A stretch of DNA of 64,000 nt from Actinomycetota bacterium (GCA_004366385.1 SIRU01000015.1:1-64000); one strand, 5' to 3'; shown: positions 33,894-43,566, counted from the first letter of the stretch. Numbers and translations: made by a program. The notes: a model not told the origin generated them from the sequence alone.

Positions 33894-34057
33894 GCGCCGG
33901 TGGCGCTTGCTCTCGACCAGCGCTCCGGCGAGACTCGATTGGCACGAAATCGTATGCATCTCGGTCAACACCCGTTCACGCTTCGCCGATAGAATCGGCA
34001 GTGGGTGGTGGGATGGGGTGCCCCGAAGGACGCGTCGAAAAACCGGAGAACGGCGCC
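33894..34057. other. Intergenic stretch without a recognised gene
   Basis: Lower GC than its surroundings. It holds a small perfect hairpin (GCCGAT 33985-33990, ATCGGC 33994-33999) and a G-rich tract with three TGGG units at 34001-34020. No gene, known RNA or clear operator was recognised. Confidence 0.4.
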
Positions 34058-34891
34058 TCAGAACACGAAGAGCTCGACGCCGCCCGAGACGTACAGCCCG
34101 ACGCCGGTGATGTAGCCGGCGAGGTCGGAGCAGAGGAAGGCGATCGCGTTCGCGATGTCCTGCGGCTCGCCCGGCCGCTTCAGCACCGTCCGGTTCACGA
34201 TCCGCTCGTTCATCACCGGGTTCGCCATGTGGAACGCCTCCGTGCCGATCACGCCCGGGACGATCGCGTTGCACGTGATCCCGTGCCGGCCGCCCTCCAT
34301 CGCGAGTGTCCGCGTGAGCCCGAGGATCCCTGCCTTCGTCGTCGAGTAGCTCGCCTGCCCGAAGCCGCCGAGCGTCCCCGCGACGGACGCCATGTTCACG
34401 ATCCGCCCCCACCCACGCTCCTTCATGTGCGGCCACACGGCCTGCGCGCAGTTGAACGACCCGGTCAGGTTGACGCGCAGGTCGCGCTCCCACAGCTCGG
34501 GGCGCTGGTCGTGGAACTGGCCGACGTGGTCGAGCGTGGCCGCGTTGTTCACGAGGATGTCGACCGAGCCGAGCTCCTCCACCGTCCGCTCGACCGCGGC
34601 CGCGACCTGGTCGCGGTCGGTCACGTCGCACTTGACGGCGAGCGCGCGGCGACCCATCTCTCGGATCTCCTCGGCCGTGGACTCGGTCTGGACGAGGCCC
34701 TGCGCGCGGGCGACGGTCGCGAGCGAGCCCCACGCGTCCGTCTCCTCGGAGAGCTCGGATTCGACGAGGATGTCCGCGATCGCGACGTCCGCGCCCGCAC
34801 GGGCGAGCGCGAGTGCGTCGGCCCGCCCGAGCCCGCGCGAGCCGCCGGTGACGAGCGCAACCCTGCCGGAGAGATCGATCTCGAGCGCCAC
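34058..34891 (-). CDS. Short-chain dehydrogenase/reductase (FabG-like)
   Basis: 277 residues. Rossmann TGGSRGLGRADALALA at residues 15-30, NNAAT, catalytic Ser near VNMASVAG and YSTTK (YxxxK). C-terminal CSDLAGYITGVGLYVSGG is typical of FabG-type 3-oxoacyl reductases. An insert of about 30 residues (SELSEETDAWGSLATVARAQ) after the ADILVE strand is unusual. Substrate unknown. GTG 34891 has TAGGAT seven bases upstream on the minus strand. Confidence 0.9.
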   Translation of the reverse strand: MALEIDLSGRVALVTGGSRGLGRADALALARAGADVAIADILVESELSEETDAWGSLATVARAQGLVQTESTAEEIREMGRRALAVKCDVTDRDQVAAAVERTVEELGSVDILVNNAATLDHVGQFHDQRPELWERDLRVNLTGSFNCAQAVWPHMKERGWGRIVNMASVAGTLGGFGQASYSTTKAGILGLTRTLAMEGGRHGITCNAIVPGVIGTEAFHMANPVMNERIVNRTVLKRPGEPQDIANAIAFLCSDLAGYITGVGLYVSGGVELFVF

Positions 34892-34922
34892 GGCCGGGAT
34901 CCTACGGTGGTAGAAGAGCCGC
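34892..34922. promoter_or_regulatory. Back-to-back leaderless promoters of two divergent genes
   Basis: Only 31 bp separate two GTG starts. TAGGAT on the minus strand (34899-34904) serves the SDR and TAGAAG on the plus strand (34911-34916) serves the winged-helix gene; the two -10-like hexamers are six bp apart, so polymerases would compete. Confidence 0.5.
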
Positions 34923-36095
34923 GTGCAGCGCATGGGCGTCGAGGAGCGGCGGGCGCGGCTCGTGCGACGGCAGCTGCTCGCGCCCGACGAGCGTGCGTCC
35001 TCGGTCGCGGCCGTCAGCGAGGCGCTCGTCGCGCTCCACTCGACCGATCCGGTCACCGTCTTCCTCTCCGTGCATGCGCGCAGCGAGGGCCTCGACCCGG
35101 CCGCGATCGAGCGTGAGCTGTACGACGAGAGGACGGTCGTGCGCATGCTCGGGATGCGCCGCACGCTCTTCGTCGTCCCGCGCGCGTTCCGCCCAGTCGT
35201 GCAGGCCGCGTGCACAGACGAGATCGGCGCGCGCGAGCGGAAGCGGCTCCTCGGATGGCTCGGCGACTCGCTCGGCGTGGCCGACCCGGATGCGTGGCTG
35301 CGCGCGGCCGAGCAGACCGCGCTCGACGCGCTCGCCGCGCACGGCGAGGCGGCGACGGCAGAGATGGTCCGTGCGGAGCCGCTGCTGGCCACGCCCCTCC
35401 AGTTCGGCGCAGGCAAGTGGGCGATCACAGCGAGCGCCGGGTCACGCGTCCTCCCGCTCCTCGCCGCACAGGGGCTGCTCCTGCGGGGCCGCCCGCGCGG
35501 GTCGTGGATCTCGGGTCAGTACCGCTGGAACCTCGCCGGCGCGTGGCTGGGCGAGGAGCAGCCGATGCCGACGGTCGCGGACGCGCGCGGAGCGCTCGTC
35601 CGCGCGTGGCTGCGCGCGTTCGGGCCCGGGACGGAGACCGACCTGCGCTGGTGGACGGGCCTCGGCGCGCGGCCGGTCCGCGAGGCGCTCGCGTCTGTAG
35701 GTGCCGTCGAGGTCGAGCTCGACCGCGGCGCCGGCTACGTCCTCCCGGACGACCTCGACCCGACACCTGCCGCCGCGCCGTCCGCAACGCTCCTCCCCAC
35801 GCTCGACCCGACGACGATGGGCTGGAAGGAGCGCGACTGGTACCTCGGAGAGCACGCCGGGAGCCTCTTCGACTCGAACGGCAACGCCGGCCCGACCGTG
35901 TGGTGGGACGGACGCGTCGTCGGCGGCTGGGCGCAGCGCGCGGACGGCGAGATCGCCTGCGCGCTGCTCGAGGACGCCGGCGCGGACGCGGAAGCGGCGA
36001 TCGAGGCCGAGGCTGCTCGCATTCACGCGTGGCTCGGCGACATGCGCTTCAGCCCGGGCTTCCTCCCGCCGTTCCAGCGCGCGCTCGGGTCGTAG
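34923..36095 (+). CDS. Winged-helix DNA-binding protein, DUF1006/AlkZ-like (HTH_42)
   Basis: 390 residues. The family pattern of the YcaQ/AlkZ group is visible: ALHSTDPVTVFLSVHARS, RMLGMRRTLFVVP near residues 77-89, WITGQYRW-type SGQYRWNLAGAWLG, ETDLRWWTGLG, and LPTLDPTTMGWKERDWYLGEH near 300. The catalytic QxQ/QxD of true interstrand-crosslink glycosylases is not obvious, so call it by fold only. GTG 34923 has TAGAAG six bases upstream; ATG 34932 is an alternative. Confidence 0.85.
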   Translation: MQRMGVEERRARLVRRQLLAPDERASSVAAVSEALVALHSTDPVTVFLSVHARSEGLDPAAIERELYDERTVVRMLGMRRTLFVVPRAFRPVVQAACTDEIGARERKRLLGWLGDSLGVADPDAWLRAAEQTALDALAAHGEAATAEMVRAEPLLATPLQFGAGKWAITASAGSRVLPLLAAQGLLLRGRPRGSWISGQYRWNLAGAWLGEEQPMPTVADARGALVRAWLRAFGPGTETDLRWWTGLGARPVREALASVGAVEVELDRGAGYVLPDDLDPTPAAAPSATLLPTLDPTTMGWKERDWYLGEHAGSLFDSNGNAGPTVWWDGRVVGGWAQRADGEIACALLEDAGADAEAAIEAEAARIHAWLGDMRFSPGFLPPFQRALGS

Positions 36096-36097
36096 GG

Positions 36098-37279
<1,182 letters not shown>

Positions 37280-37297
37280 GACTACGCTCCTCGGCTC

Positions 37298-37317
37298 GAT
37301 TGACTAGTCAGTCAATC
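37298..37317. promoter_or_regulatory. TetR-type operator upstream of the acyl-CoA dehydrogenase
   Basis: TTGACT-AGTC-AGTCAA (37300-37315) is a perfect 6-bp inverted repeat with a 4-bp spacer, embedded in GATTGAC...GTCAATC. Such sites are typical for TetR regulators of fatty-acid genes. The TetR gene at 45556 has a related half-site pair at its own start. Confidence 0.6.
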
Positions 37318-37387
37318 GGAAGTGTACGTGCACCAGTCTCACGCGGTCAAGCACAAGGCGGCGGAGAGACTCATCGCGATGGCCGAC

Positions 37388-37416
37388 GGACTTCGTGGCT
37401 CTGAGCCACGAAGTCC
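37388..37416. repeat. Palindrome family 2, intergenic copy
   Basis: 29-bp perfect inverted repeat: GGACTTCGTGGCTC, central T, GAGCCACGAAGTCC. Same core as the copy inside tilS at 25667, but the outer arms differ and remain self-complementary. Confidence 0.8.
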
Positions 37417-37457
37417 TCGCGCCTTCGGATTCGCGGGGCGTCTCGTAGGATGTGCCC

Positions 37458-38651
37458 GTGGCCACGACCAGCCCCCGCGAGCTCGCCGCGCTCGAGCCGC
37501 TCGACTACCTGGACGTCGACGCGCTCCTCGACGACGAGGAGCGCGCGATCCGCGACACCGTGCGCCAGTTCGTGCGCGACAACGTCCTCGAGCACGTCGG
37601 CGACTGGTTCGAGCAGGGGATCTTCCCGCGCGAGCTGTTCGGCGAGCTCGCGAAGCTCGGCCTCCTCGGCATGCACCTCGAGGGCCACGGGCTTCCCGGA
37701 GCGTCATCGGTCGCGTACGGGATCACGTGCATGGAGCTCGAGGCCGGGGATGCCGGCGTACGGAGCGCGGTCTCGGTCCAGGGCTCGCTCGCGATGTTCC
37801 CGATCTGGAAGTTCGGCTCCGAGGAGCAGAAGGAGCGCTGGCTGCCGCCGATGCACACGGGCGAGGTCATCGGCTGCTTCGGCCTCACCGAGCCGGACGC
37901 GGGCTCCGACCCCGGCTCGATGCGCACGCACGCGCGGCGCGACGGCTCGGACTGGATCCTGAACGGCGCCAAGATGTGGATCACGAACGGGACGATCGCG
38001 GACATCGCCGTGGTGTGGGCTCGCACGGACGACGGCGCGATCCGCGGCTTCATCGTGGAGAAGGACTTCCCGGGCTTCTCGGCGCCCGAGATCCACAAGA
38101 AGCTCTCGCTCCGCGCCTCCGTCACCTCGGAGCTCGTGCTGCAGGACGTGCGCGTCCCCGACGAGAACCGCCTGCCCGAGGTGTCGACGCTGCGCGGCCC
38201 GCTCTCGTGCCTCAACGAGGCGCGCTTCGGGATCGTGTTCGGCGCGGTCGGCTCCGGCCGGGCGTGCTTCGAGGCGGCGCTCGAGGACGAGAAGGAGACG
38301 ATGGTCTTCGGCAAGCCGATCGCGGGCTACCAGCTCACGCAGGAGAAGCTCGCGGAGATGGCGCTCGAGCTGAACCGCGGCCTCCTCGTCGCGCTCCACC
38401 TCGGCCGCATGAAGGACGCAGGCACGCTGAGGCCGGAGCACGTGAGCCTCGGGAAGCTCGGCAACGTCCGCGGCGCCCTCGAGGTCGCCCGCAGCGCGCG
38501 CACGATCCTGGGCGCGAACGGCGTCACGCTCGAGTACCCGGTCATCCGGCACGTGAACAACCTCGAGTCGGTGCTGACCTACGAGGGCACGCACGAGGTG
38601 CACACCCTCGTCGTCGGCCAGGCGCTCACCGGGCAGAACGCCTTCAGATAG
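37458..38651 (+). CDS. Acyl-CoA dehydrogenase, glutaryl-CoA dehydrogenase-like
   Basis: 397 residues. ACAD fold with GLTEPDAGSDPGSMRT and NGAKMWITNG. The C-terminus ILGANGVTLEYPVIRHVNNL, then TYEGTHEVHTLVVGQALTG, closely follows glutaryl-CoA dehydrogenases, with the catalytic Glu in YEGTH. Decarboxylating activity needs a specific Arg that I cannot confirm. GTG 37458 has TAGGAT six bases upstream; GTG 37452 is in frame but too close. Ends in a strong hairpin. Confidence 0.92.
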   Translation: MATTSPRELAALEPLDYLDVDALLDDEERAIRDTVRQFVRDNVLEHVGDWFEQGIFPRELFGELAKLGLLGMHLEGHGLPGASSVAYGITCMELEAGDAGVRSAVSVQGSLAMFPIWKFGSEEQKERWLPPMHTGEVIGCFGLTEPDAGSDPGSMRTHARRDGSDWILNGAKMWITNGTIADIAVVWARTDDGAIRGFIVEKDFPGFSAPEIHKKLSLRASVTSELVLQDVRVPDENRLPEVSTLRGPLSCLNEARFGIVFGAVGSGRACFEAALEDEKETMVFGKPIAGYQLTQEKLAEMALELNRGLLVALHLGRMKDAGTLRPEHVSLGKLGNVRGALEVARSARTILGANGVTLEYPVIRHVNNLESVLTYEGTHEVHTLVVGQALTGQNAFR

Positions 38652-38652
38652 C

Positions 38653-38680
38653 GCGAAAGGGAGCCGAAGCTCCCTTTCGC
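38653..38680. terminator. Perfect 12-bp hairpin directly after the acyl-CoA dehydrogenase stop
   Basis: GCGAAAGGGAGC and GCTCCCTTTCGC with a CGAA tetraloop. It begins one base beyond the TAG at 38649-38651. No T-run follows. A GNRA-like tetraloop on a long stem suggests an RNA-level role. Confidence 0.65.
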
Positions 38681-38700
38681 TCCCCGCCTCGGGTGAGGTC

Positions 38701-38730
38701 GAGGCAAGTAAGAGCGAGGCTTGCCTCGCC
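38701..38730. repeat. Family-1 palindrome between convergent genes
   Basis: GCGAGGC (38714-38720), TT, GCCTCGC (38723-38729). A second GAGGCAAG at 38701-38708 can pair with CTTGCCTC at 38720-38727, so two alternative hairpins are possible. Confidence 0.6.
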
Positions 38731-38738
38731 CTCACGTC

Positions 38739-39701
38739 TCAGTCGTCGTCGTTCTCGCACTTCTCCCGGTCCCGCATGGTGACGTAGATGTCGGCCATGC
38801 CCTCGGGGCCCGGCGCGCGACCGAAGAGGAGCTGTCGCGCATCCCGAGAGAGCGATGGGCGCGTCTCCGCCGCGCTCGTGTTCACCGCAGTCCCCAGGTT
38901 CACCGGAGCCGACCACGGGTGACGCGTGCTCTTCCTCGTCGACACGTAGATGTCCTGGGCGCCCTGCGCGCCCGCGTACGCGAAGTTCGAGGTGAAGACG
39001 ACCTCACGACCGTCCTTGCGGACGTTCGGCTGGATGTCGTTCCCCGCGCTGTTCAGCTCCGTGACGGCTGACGCCGGCCCGAAGCCGCCGTGCTTGAGCT
39101 CGCTGCTGACGAAGATGTCGCCCGGCACCACCGGGTTCGGCGCCGCAGAGCTGCGCGAGAAGTACAGCTCGGCCTTCTTCCCCGAGTCGACGTACGAGGG
39201 GCCCTGCTCGTCGAGCACGCTGTTCGGGCCGCCTGCCGTATCGCAAGCCAGCCGCACCGGCTCCTTCCACCCGTGCTTCCGGCTGTGCCGGGTGAAGTAG
39301 ATGTCGCCCTGGCCGCAAGCCCCCGGCAGCGCCTCGCGGCTCACGAAGAACAGGCCGCCATCCTCCACCGGCGTCGGGCAGAAGTCGTCGGCCGCCGAAT
39401 TGACCGGCTCGCCGAGATTGACCGGCGCCCCCCACGGCTTGTTCTTGCCCGAGCGGTGGGCGACCCAGATGTCGAGACCGCCGATCCCGCCTGGACGGTT
39501 CGAGGCCATGTAGAGGCTCTTCCCGTCCGGCGACTGGATCGGGCAGCCGTCGAGCGAGGGCGTATTCAGCTCGCTCGAGTTCCCCCCGATCTCGTCGATC
39601 TTCTGCGCGGTCGCCCACGCCGTGTAGTCCTGCCCCGCGTACGCGACGGTCGCGAGGCACGCGACGACCAGCGCCGCCGCGATTCCGATACTCGTCTTCA
39701 T
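38739..39701 (-). CDS. Secreted beta-propeller protein (PD40/TolB-like repeats)
   Basis: 320 residues. Sec signal peptide (IGIAAALVVACLATVAYA). The mature part has five or more PD40-type blades: SPDGKSLYMASNRPGGIGGLDIW, then GGLFFVSREALPGACGQGDIYF, ELYFSRSS...GDIFVSS, REVVFTSNFA, and RQLLFGRAPGPEGMADIYV. Likely binds a protein or carbohydrate outside the cell; function unknown. ATG 39701 follows AAAGGATC. An acidic tail (ENDDD) ends the protein. Confidence 0.85.
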   Translation of the reverse strand: MKTSIGIAAALVVACLATVAYAGQDYTAWATAQKIDEIGGNSSELNTPSLDGCPIQSPDGKSLYMASNRPGGIGGLDIWVAHRSGKNKPWGAPVNLGEPVNSAADDFCPTPVEDGGLFFVSREALPGACGQGDIYFTRHSRKHGWKEPVRLACDTAGGPNSVLDEQGPSYVDSGKKAELYFSRSSAAPNPVVPGDIFVSSELKHGGFGPASAVTELNSAGNDIQPNVRKDGREVVFTSNFAYAGAQGAQDIYVSTRKSTRHPWSAPVNLGTAVNTSAAETRPSLSRDARQLLFGRAPGPEGMADIYVTMRDREKCENDDD

Positions 39702-39770
39702 GCTTGATCCTTTCCGGACGAGCCCGCCTCGAAGACGCGGATCTCGTCCTCTGGAACGTAGGTCGGACAC

Positions 39771-40553
39771 GTGCTCGACGCTAGGCGCGCGGCCGTGCGC
39801 GGACTACGGCGCCACCACGTGAATGCTCCGGAGGCTGCCCTCCTCGCTCATGACGTGGTGGGATCGCTTGACGCCGACAAAGCGATCACGGAGTACTTCC
39901 TCGAACCGCGAACGGAGGTCGCACAGCTGGGAGCCGAGGAGTTCGAGAAACTACGCGCCGAGATCGCGGGGCTACGCGCGTCGCGAGAGCGGCTCGTCCT
40001 GGCGGCGGACGCCGACCGGCGCAGGATCGAGCGCGAGCTGCACGGAGGCGTGCAGCAGCACCTGGCGGCGCTCGCCATGCGGCTCCAGCTCGCGCAGTCG
40101 GCGCTCGCCTCCGACCCCGCCGCCGCCAAGGCGCTCCTCGAGGAACTCGGCCGCGACGTGCAGGACGCCGTCGACGAGGCGGCGCGCCTGGCGCAGCGGA
40201 TCTACGTGCCGCTGCTCGAGCTCGGCCTCGCCGCGGCGCTTCGCTCCGCTGCCGTGAATGCGGGAGCGCCGGCCTCGGTCGACGTCACAGCCGGCTCGAG
40301 CTACCCGACCGAGATCCTGCACACGGTGTACGCCTGCTGGCTCGAGGCGCTGGAGCAGCCCGGCGACGCGCCGCCCGCGATCACCGTCCGAGAGGAGCCC
40401 AGCGCGCTCGTCTTCGAAGTCGTCCGAGGCGCAGGCCCGCCGCCGGCGCAGCTCGAGGCGCTGCGCGACCGCGTGGAGGCGCTCGGCGGCACGCTGACGA
40501 TCCGCCCCGAGGCCGGCGGCCGCGTTCGAGTCTCCGGCTCGCTGCCGCTCTAG
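39771..40553 (+). CDS. HisKA_3 sensor protein with degenerate ATPase domain (probable pseudokinase)
   Basis: 260 residues, no TM segment. The dimerisation/phosphoacceptor motif DRRRIERELHGGVQQHLAAL (His91) is NarL-type and intact. The following ATPase domain is eroded: the position of the N-box reads WLEALEQPGDAPP with no Asn, and no DxGxG G1 loop is visible before the end (VEALGGTLTIRPEAGGRVRV). It may bind a response regulator without making phosphate, or use another kinase's phosphate. Its stop shares CTAG 40550-40553 with the stop of the convergent LuxR-type regulator. GTG 39771 has TAGGTC six bases upstream; the N-terminal 40 residues are unrelated to known sensors. Confidence 0.78.
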   Translation: MLDARRAAVRGLRRHHVNAPEAALLAHDVVGSLDADKAITEYFLEPRTEVAQLGAEEFEKLRAEIAGLRASRERLVLAADADRRRIERELHGGVQQHLAALAMRLQLAQSALASDPAAAKALLEELGRDVQDAVDEAARLAQRIYVPLLELGLAAALRSAAVNAGAPASVDVTAGSSYPTEILHTVYACWLEALEQPGDAPPAITVREEPSALVFEVVRGAGPPPAQLEALRDRVEALGGTLTIRPEAGGRVRVSGSLPL

Positions 40554-41215
40554 CTGCTCTCGGCGAGGTAAAGGACGACAGCCTTGACCCGCTTGTGGAT
40601 CGCGTCCTCCCAGGTGAGCCCGAACTTCATGAAGATCGAGTGGATCACCTTCTCGACCGACCGCTCGGTCAGGACGAGTGATTCCGCGATCGCGGCGTTG
40701 TTCTTCCCTTCCGCCATCTCTCGCAGCACGTCCCGCTCTCGCGGCGTCAGCTCGTTGAGCGGTGAGTCGTCGGCCCGGGCGTTCGCCGCCACCAACGCAT
40801 CGACGACCTTCGGGTCCATCACCGACCCGCCCTCCGCGACCGCGCGGATCGCGGCGACGAGCTGGTCGAGATCCTTCACCCGCTCCTTCAGGAGGTACGC
40901 GCGCCCCTCGCAACCGCCTTCCAGGAGGGCGAGCGCATAGCTCGGAGTCGCGTACTGGCTCAGTACGACGACGCCGATCTGCGGGTGCGACTCGCGCAGC
41001 CGGATCGCGGCCTGGATGCCCTCGTCTGTCTCGCCGGGCGGCATGCGGATGTCGGTGACGACCACGTCCGGCGTCTCGGCGTCGACCGCCGCGAGCAGCG
41101 AGTCGAGGTCGTCGGAGACCGCGGCGATCTCGACCTCGCCCGAGGTCTCGAGCAGCCGCCGAATGCCCTCGCGCACGAGGTACTGGTCGTCGGCGAGCAC
41201 GACACGGATCCCCAC
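40550..41215 (-). CDS. NarL/LuxR-family response regulator
   Basis: 221 residues. Receiver domain with LADDQYLVREGI and the phosphoacceptor Asp in VVVTDIRMPP near residue 54, lysine in YLLKERV. C-terminal LuxR-type HTH: LTPRERDVLREMAEGKNNAAIAESLVLTERSVEKVIHSIF. GTG 41215 has TATGCT six bases upstream on the minus strand. Convergent with, and sharing stop bases with, the HisKA_3 protein, its probable partner; kinase and regulator of such pairs are normally co-oriented. Confidence 0.93.
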   Translation of the reverse strand: MGIRVVLADDQYLVREGIRRLLETSGEVEIAAVSDDLDSLLAAVDAETPDVVVTDIRMPPGETDEGIQAAIRLRESHPQIGVVVLSQYATPSYALALLEGGCEGRAYLLKERVKDLDQLVAAIRAVAEGGSVMDPKVVDALVAANARADDSPLNELTPRERDVLREMAEGKNNAAIAESLVLTERSVEKVIHSIFMKFGLTWEDAIHKRVKAVVLYLAESS

Positions 41216-41404
41216 GGCGCGAGCATACGGTGGCGCCGTCGCCTTCTCCAGGTGTGCACCATCCGGGGCGAGGGGTGTGCCAGCACCCCGCGGACTCCAC
41301 CAGCGGGCACGGTTGGCGTGAGTGCGCCCGCGATGCATCGTTCTCCGCGAGATCTAGACGGACGGCCCGTGAGCGTGTGATGATTGCCACAGACTCGGGA
41401 CGGG

Positions 41405-41425
41405 TCGTTCAGGCAGGCTGAACGA
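41405..41425. promoter_or_regulatory. Inverted repeat before the SnoaL-like lipoprotein operon
   Basis: TCGTTCAG-GCAGG-CTGAACGA: perfect 8-bp arms, 5-bp spacer. It ends right at the GAAGGAGG ribosome site of the 41436 gene. It could be an operator, or an mRNA hairpin limiting translation. Confidence 0.45.
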
Positions 41426-41435
41426 AGGAGGCGGA

Positions 41436-41951
41436 GTGTTTCGGAGACGGTGGCTCGGAGGCGTCCTGACGGCCGGCGCGGTGGCGGTCGGAGCCCTCGC
41501 CCTCGCGCTCTCGGCGTGCGGAGGCTCGACCGCGGTGAACAGCGAACTGCAAGAGCAGGTCGACAAGTTCCTGATCGGCGAGATCGAGAGAGACTTCCAC
41601 GAGGCCCTCTCGAGGAAGGACATCGACCAGATGATGGGCTTGTGGTCGGAGAACGCGACGTTCACCGCCGGTCCCGGGAAGACCGCGACCGGGAAGCGGC
41701 AGATCGAGCAGTTCTGGCTGAAGTCGAAGGCGTTCGAGCCCTCGACCGAGTGGGTCTCGGACCACCCCGCGTACAAGCTTCGGGTCACGCTGAGCGGTGA
41801 TCGGGGCACGCTGCACTTCGAATGCCACTTCGTCGACGTGGACACGGGCGCGGTGGAGCAGGTCACGGCGGGTGACTTCGACGTGTCGCGGATCGACGGC
41901 CGCTGGCTGATCACCAACATGGTCGGGGGCACCGCAGAGCTGAGCCCCTGA
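41436..41951 (+). CDS. Lipoprotein with SnoaL-like domain
   Basis: 171 residues. Signal peptide with lipobox ALSAC near residue 28. The rest (EIERDFHEALSRKDIDQMMGLWSENATFTAGPG, then GKRQIEQFW, and the end DGRWLITNMVGG) has the cone-shaped SnoaL/NTF2 fold layout, often used to bind a small ligand. GTG 41436 follows AAGGAGGCGGA. It is the first gene of a signalling operon, so it may be the outside sensor for the histidine kinase that follows after a 7-bp gap. Confidence 0.78.
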   Translation: MFRRRWLGGVLTAGAVAVGALALALSACGGSTAVNSELQEQVDKFLIGEIERDFHEALSRKDIDQMMGLWSENATFTAGPGKTATGKRQIEQFWLKSKAFEPSTEWVSDHPAYKLRVTLSGDRGTLHFECHFVDVDTGAVEQVTAGDFDVSRIDGRWLITNMVGGTAELSP

Positions 41952-41958
41952 GCGAAGC

Positions 41959-43566
41959 ATGAAACGCCCCGTGCCCCAGCGCGAGACGCAGGACGACGCG
42001 AAGCGGCGCATCCTGAGCCCTGACGACAACCCGCTCGTCAGGGCCGTCGGCCGCGTGCCGGCGAAGGTCCACACCAAGCTGCTCGTCGCCTTCGTGGCGA
42101 CTGCGCTGCTGGTCGTGGCCGTCGGCGTTCTCGGGGTGCGCCTGCTCGGGCAGTCGAACGAGCGGGTGGAGTCCCTCGGCGAGCTCCAGAGGCGCTCCGC
42201 CGAGTACGCCGAGCTCCGAAGTGACGCCGAGGGCGTCCGGCTGCTGCTGGCCGGCAACCCCGGAGGGGACTTCGACCGTGTCTTCCCGTTCGGCGATCGA
42301 CGCGCGGTCGACTGGGGCGTGGATCTCGCGGTGGTGGACGCACTCGAGACGCTCGAGGCCTCAGTCCATCCCGAGAACCTCGGGTTCGTCCCTCCGGCCG
42401 AGGACGAGCAGTACCTCAGCAGGATCGGCGAGACGAGCTCCGAGCTGTCGAGGGTCATGGAGAGGATCGTCGCGTCCGGGCGAGCGGGACGAGAGGCCGA
42501 GGTCGCTGATCGTCTGGACGCAGAGAGCTACGTGTCCGTCCTCAGAGAGCAGGCCATCGAGCTCGACAACGTGACGACGGAGAGGGCGAAGGCGCTGATC
42601 GCCCAGAACGAGAGCGCCTACACGAGCTCCCGGAACCTCTTCATCGGCGCCGCGGCCGGTGCGATCGGGCTCGCGCTGTTGCTGGGGTTCATCCTCTCGT
42701 GGTCGCTGATCGGGCCGATCCAGCGGATCGGGGCACGCCTGTCCGCGACCGCGTCGGGCGACTTCACGGGGCACGTCGACGTGACGAACCGCGACGAGCT
42801 GGGCGCGCTGGCAGCGAACGTGAACCGGATGAACGACGAGCTCCGGCGCCTGTACAAGGAGCTGGAGACGGCGAGCCAGCACAAGTCGGACTTCCTCGCT
42901 TCCATGTCGCACGAGCTGCGTACGCCGCTGAACGCGATCATCGGCTTCTCGCAGGTCCTCCGCGAGGGCATGGTCGGCGAAGTGAACGAGAAGCAGCGGG
43001 AGTACCTGGAGGACATCCTCTCCTCGGGCAACCACCTGCTCTCGCTCATCAACGACGTGCTCGACCTGTCGAAGGTCGAGGCCGGGCAAGTCGAGCTGGA
43101 CGTTGCGCCGTTCTCGCTGCAGGAGTCGCTCGAGAGCGGCGTCGTCATGGTGCGCGAGCGCGCGACGAAGGACGGCGTGCGGGTCACGCTGGAGCCGACG
43201 GACGTCGGACTCGTGAGCGGCGACGAGCGGCGAGTCAGGCAAGTCATCTTCAACCTGCTCTCGAACGCCGTGAAGTTCACCCCCGAGGGCGGCCGCGTCG
43301 ACGTGCGCGCACTGCGAGTCAACGGCGAGGTCCGGGTCTCGGTGGCCGACACCGGCCCGGGCATCGCGCCCGACGACCTCGAGCGAATCTTCGAGGAGTT
43401 CCAGCAGACCGAGTCCGGGCTCGAGCAGCGCGAGGGGACCGGGCTCGGGCTCGCACTGTCCAAGCGTCTGGTCGAGCTGCACGGCGGCCGGATCTGGGTC
43501 GACAGCGAGAACGGCGAAGGGAGCACGTTCGTGTTCACGCTGCCGTCGAAGGAGATCGCGAGATGA
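41959..43566 (+). CDS. Membrane sensor histidine kinase
   Basis: 535 residues. TM1 near residues 40-62 and TM2 near 227-251 enclose a 165-residue helical extracytoplasmic domain. HAMP follows (GPIQRIGARLSATASGDFT...RDELGALAANVNRM), then HisKA with H318 in FLASMSHELRTPLNAIIGFS, and HATPase with NLLSNAVKFTPEGG, VADTGPGIAPDD and GTGLGLALSKRLVELHGG. All boxes are intact. Its stop overlaps the ATG of the receiver gene (ATGA). Confidence 0.95.
   Translation: MKRPVPQRETQDDAKRRILSPDDNPLVRAVGRVPAKVHTKLLVAFVATALLVVAVGVLGVRLLGQSNERVESLGELQRRSAEYAELRSDAEGVRLLLAGNPGGDFDRVFPFGDRRAVDWGVDLAVVDALETLEASVHPENLGFVPPAEDEQYLSRIGETSSELSRVMERIVASGRAGREAEVADRLDAESYVSVLREQAIELDNVTTERAKALIAQNESAYTSSRNLFIGAAAGAIGLALLLGFILSWSLIGPIQRIGARLSATASGDFTGHVDVTNRDELGALAANVNRMNDELRRLYKELETASQHKSDFLASMSHELRTPLNAIIGFSQVLREGMVGEVNEKQREYLEDILSSGNHLLSLINDVLDLSKVEAGQVELDVAPFSLQESLESGVVMVRERATKDGVRVTLEPTDVGLVSGDERRVRQVIFNLLSNAVKFTPEGGRVDVRALRVNGEVRVSVADTGPGIAPDDLERIFEEFQQTESGLEQREGTGLGLALSKRLVELHGGRIWVDSENGEGSTFVFTLPSKEIAR

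Noticed and set aside
34001-34020. GTGGGTGGTGGGATGGGGTG, resembling the MraZ-box triplet found upstream of division gene clusters
   Set aside because: The TGGG units are not spaced by five bases as in true MraZ boxes, and no mraZ or rsmH gene follows.
34923-36095. Calling the winged-helix protein an active AlkZ DNA glycosylase
   Set aside because: The catalytic motif could not be identified by eye, so only the fold is claimed.
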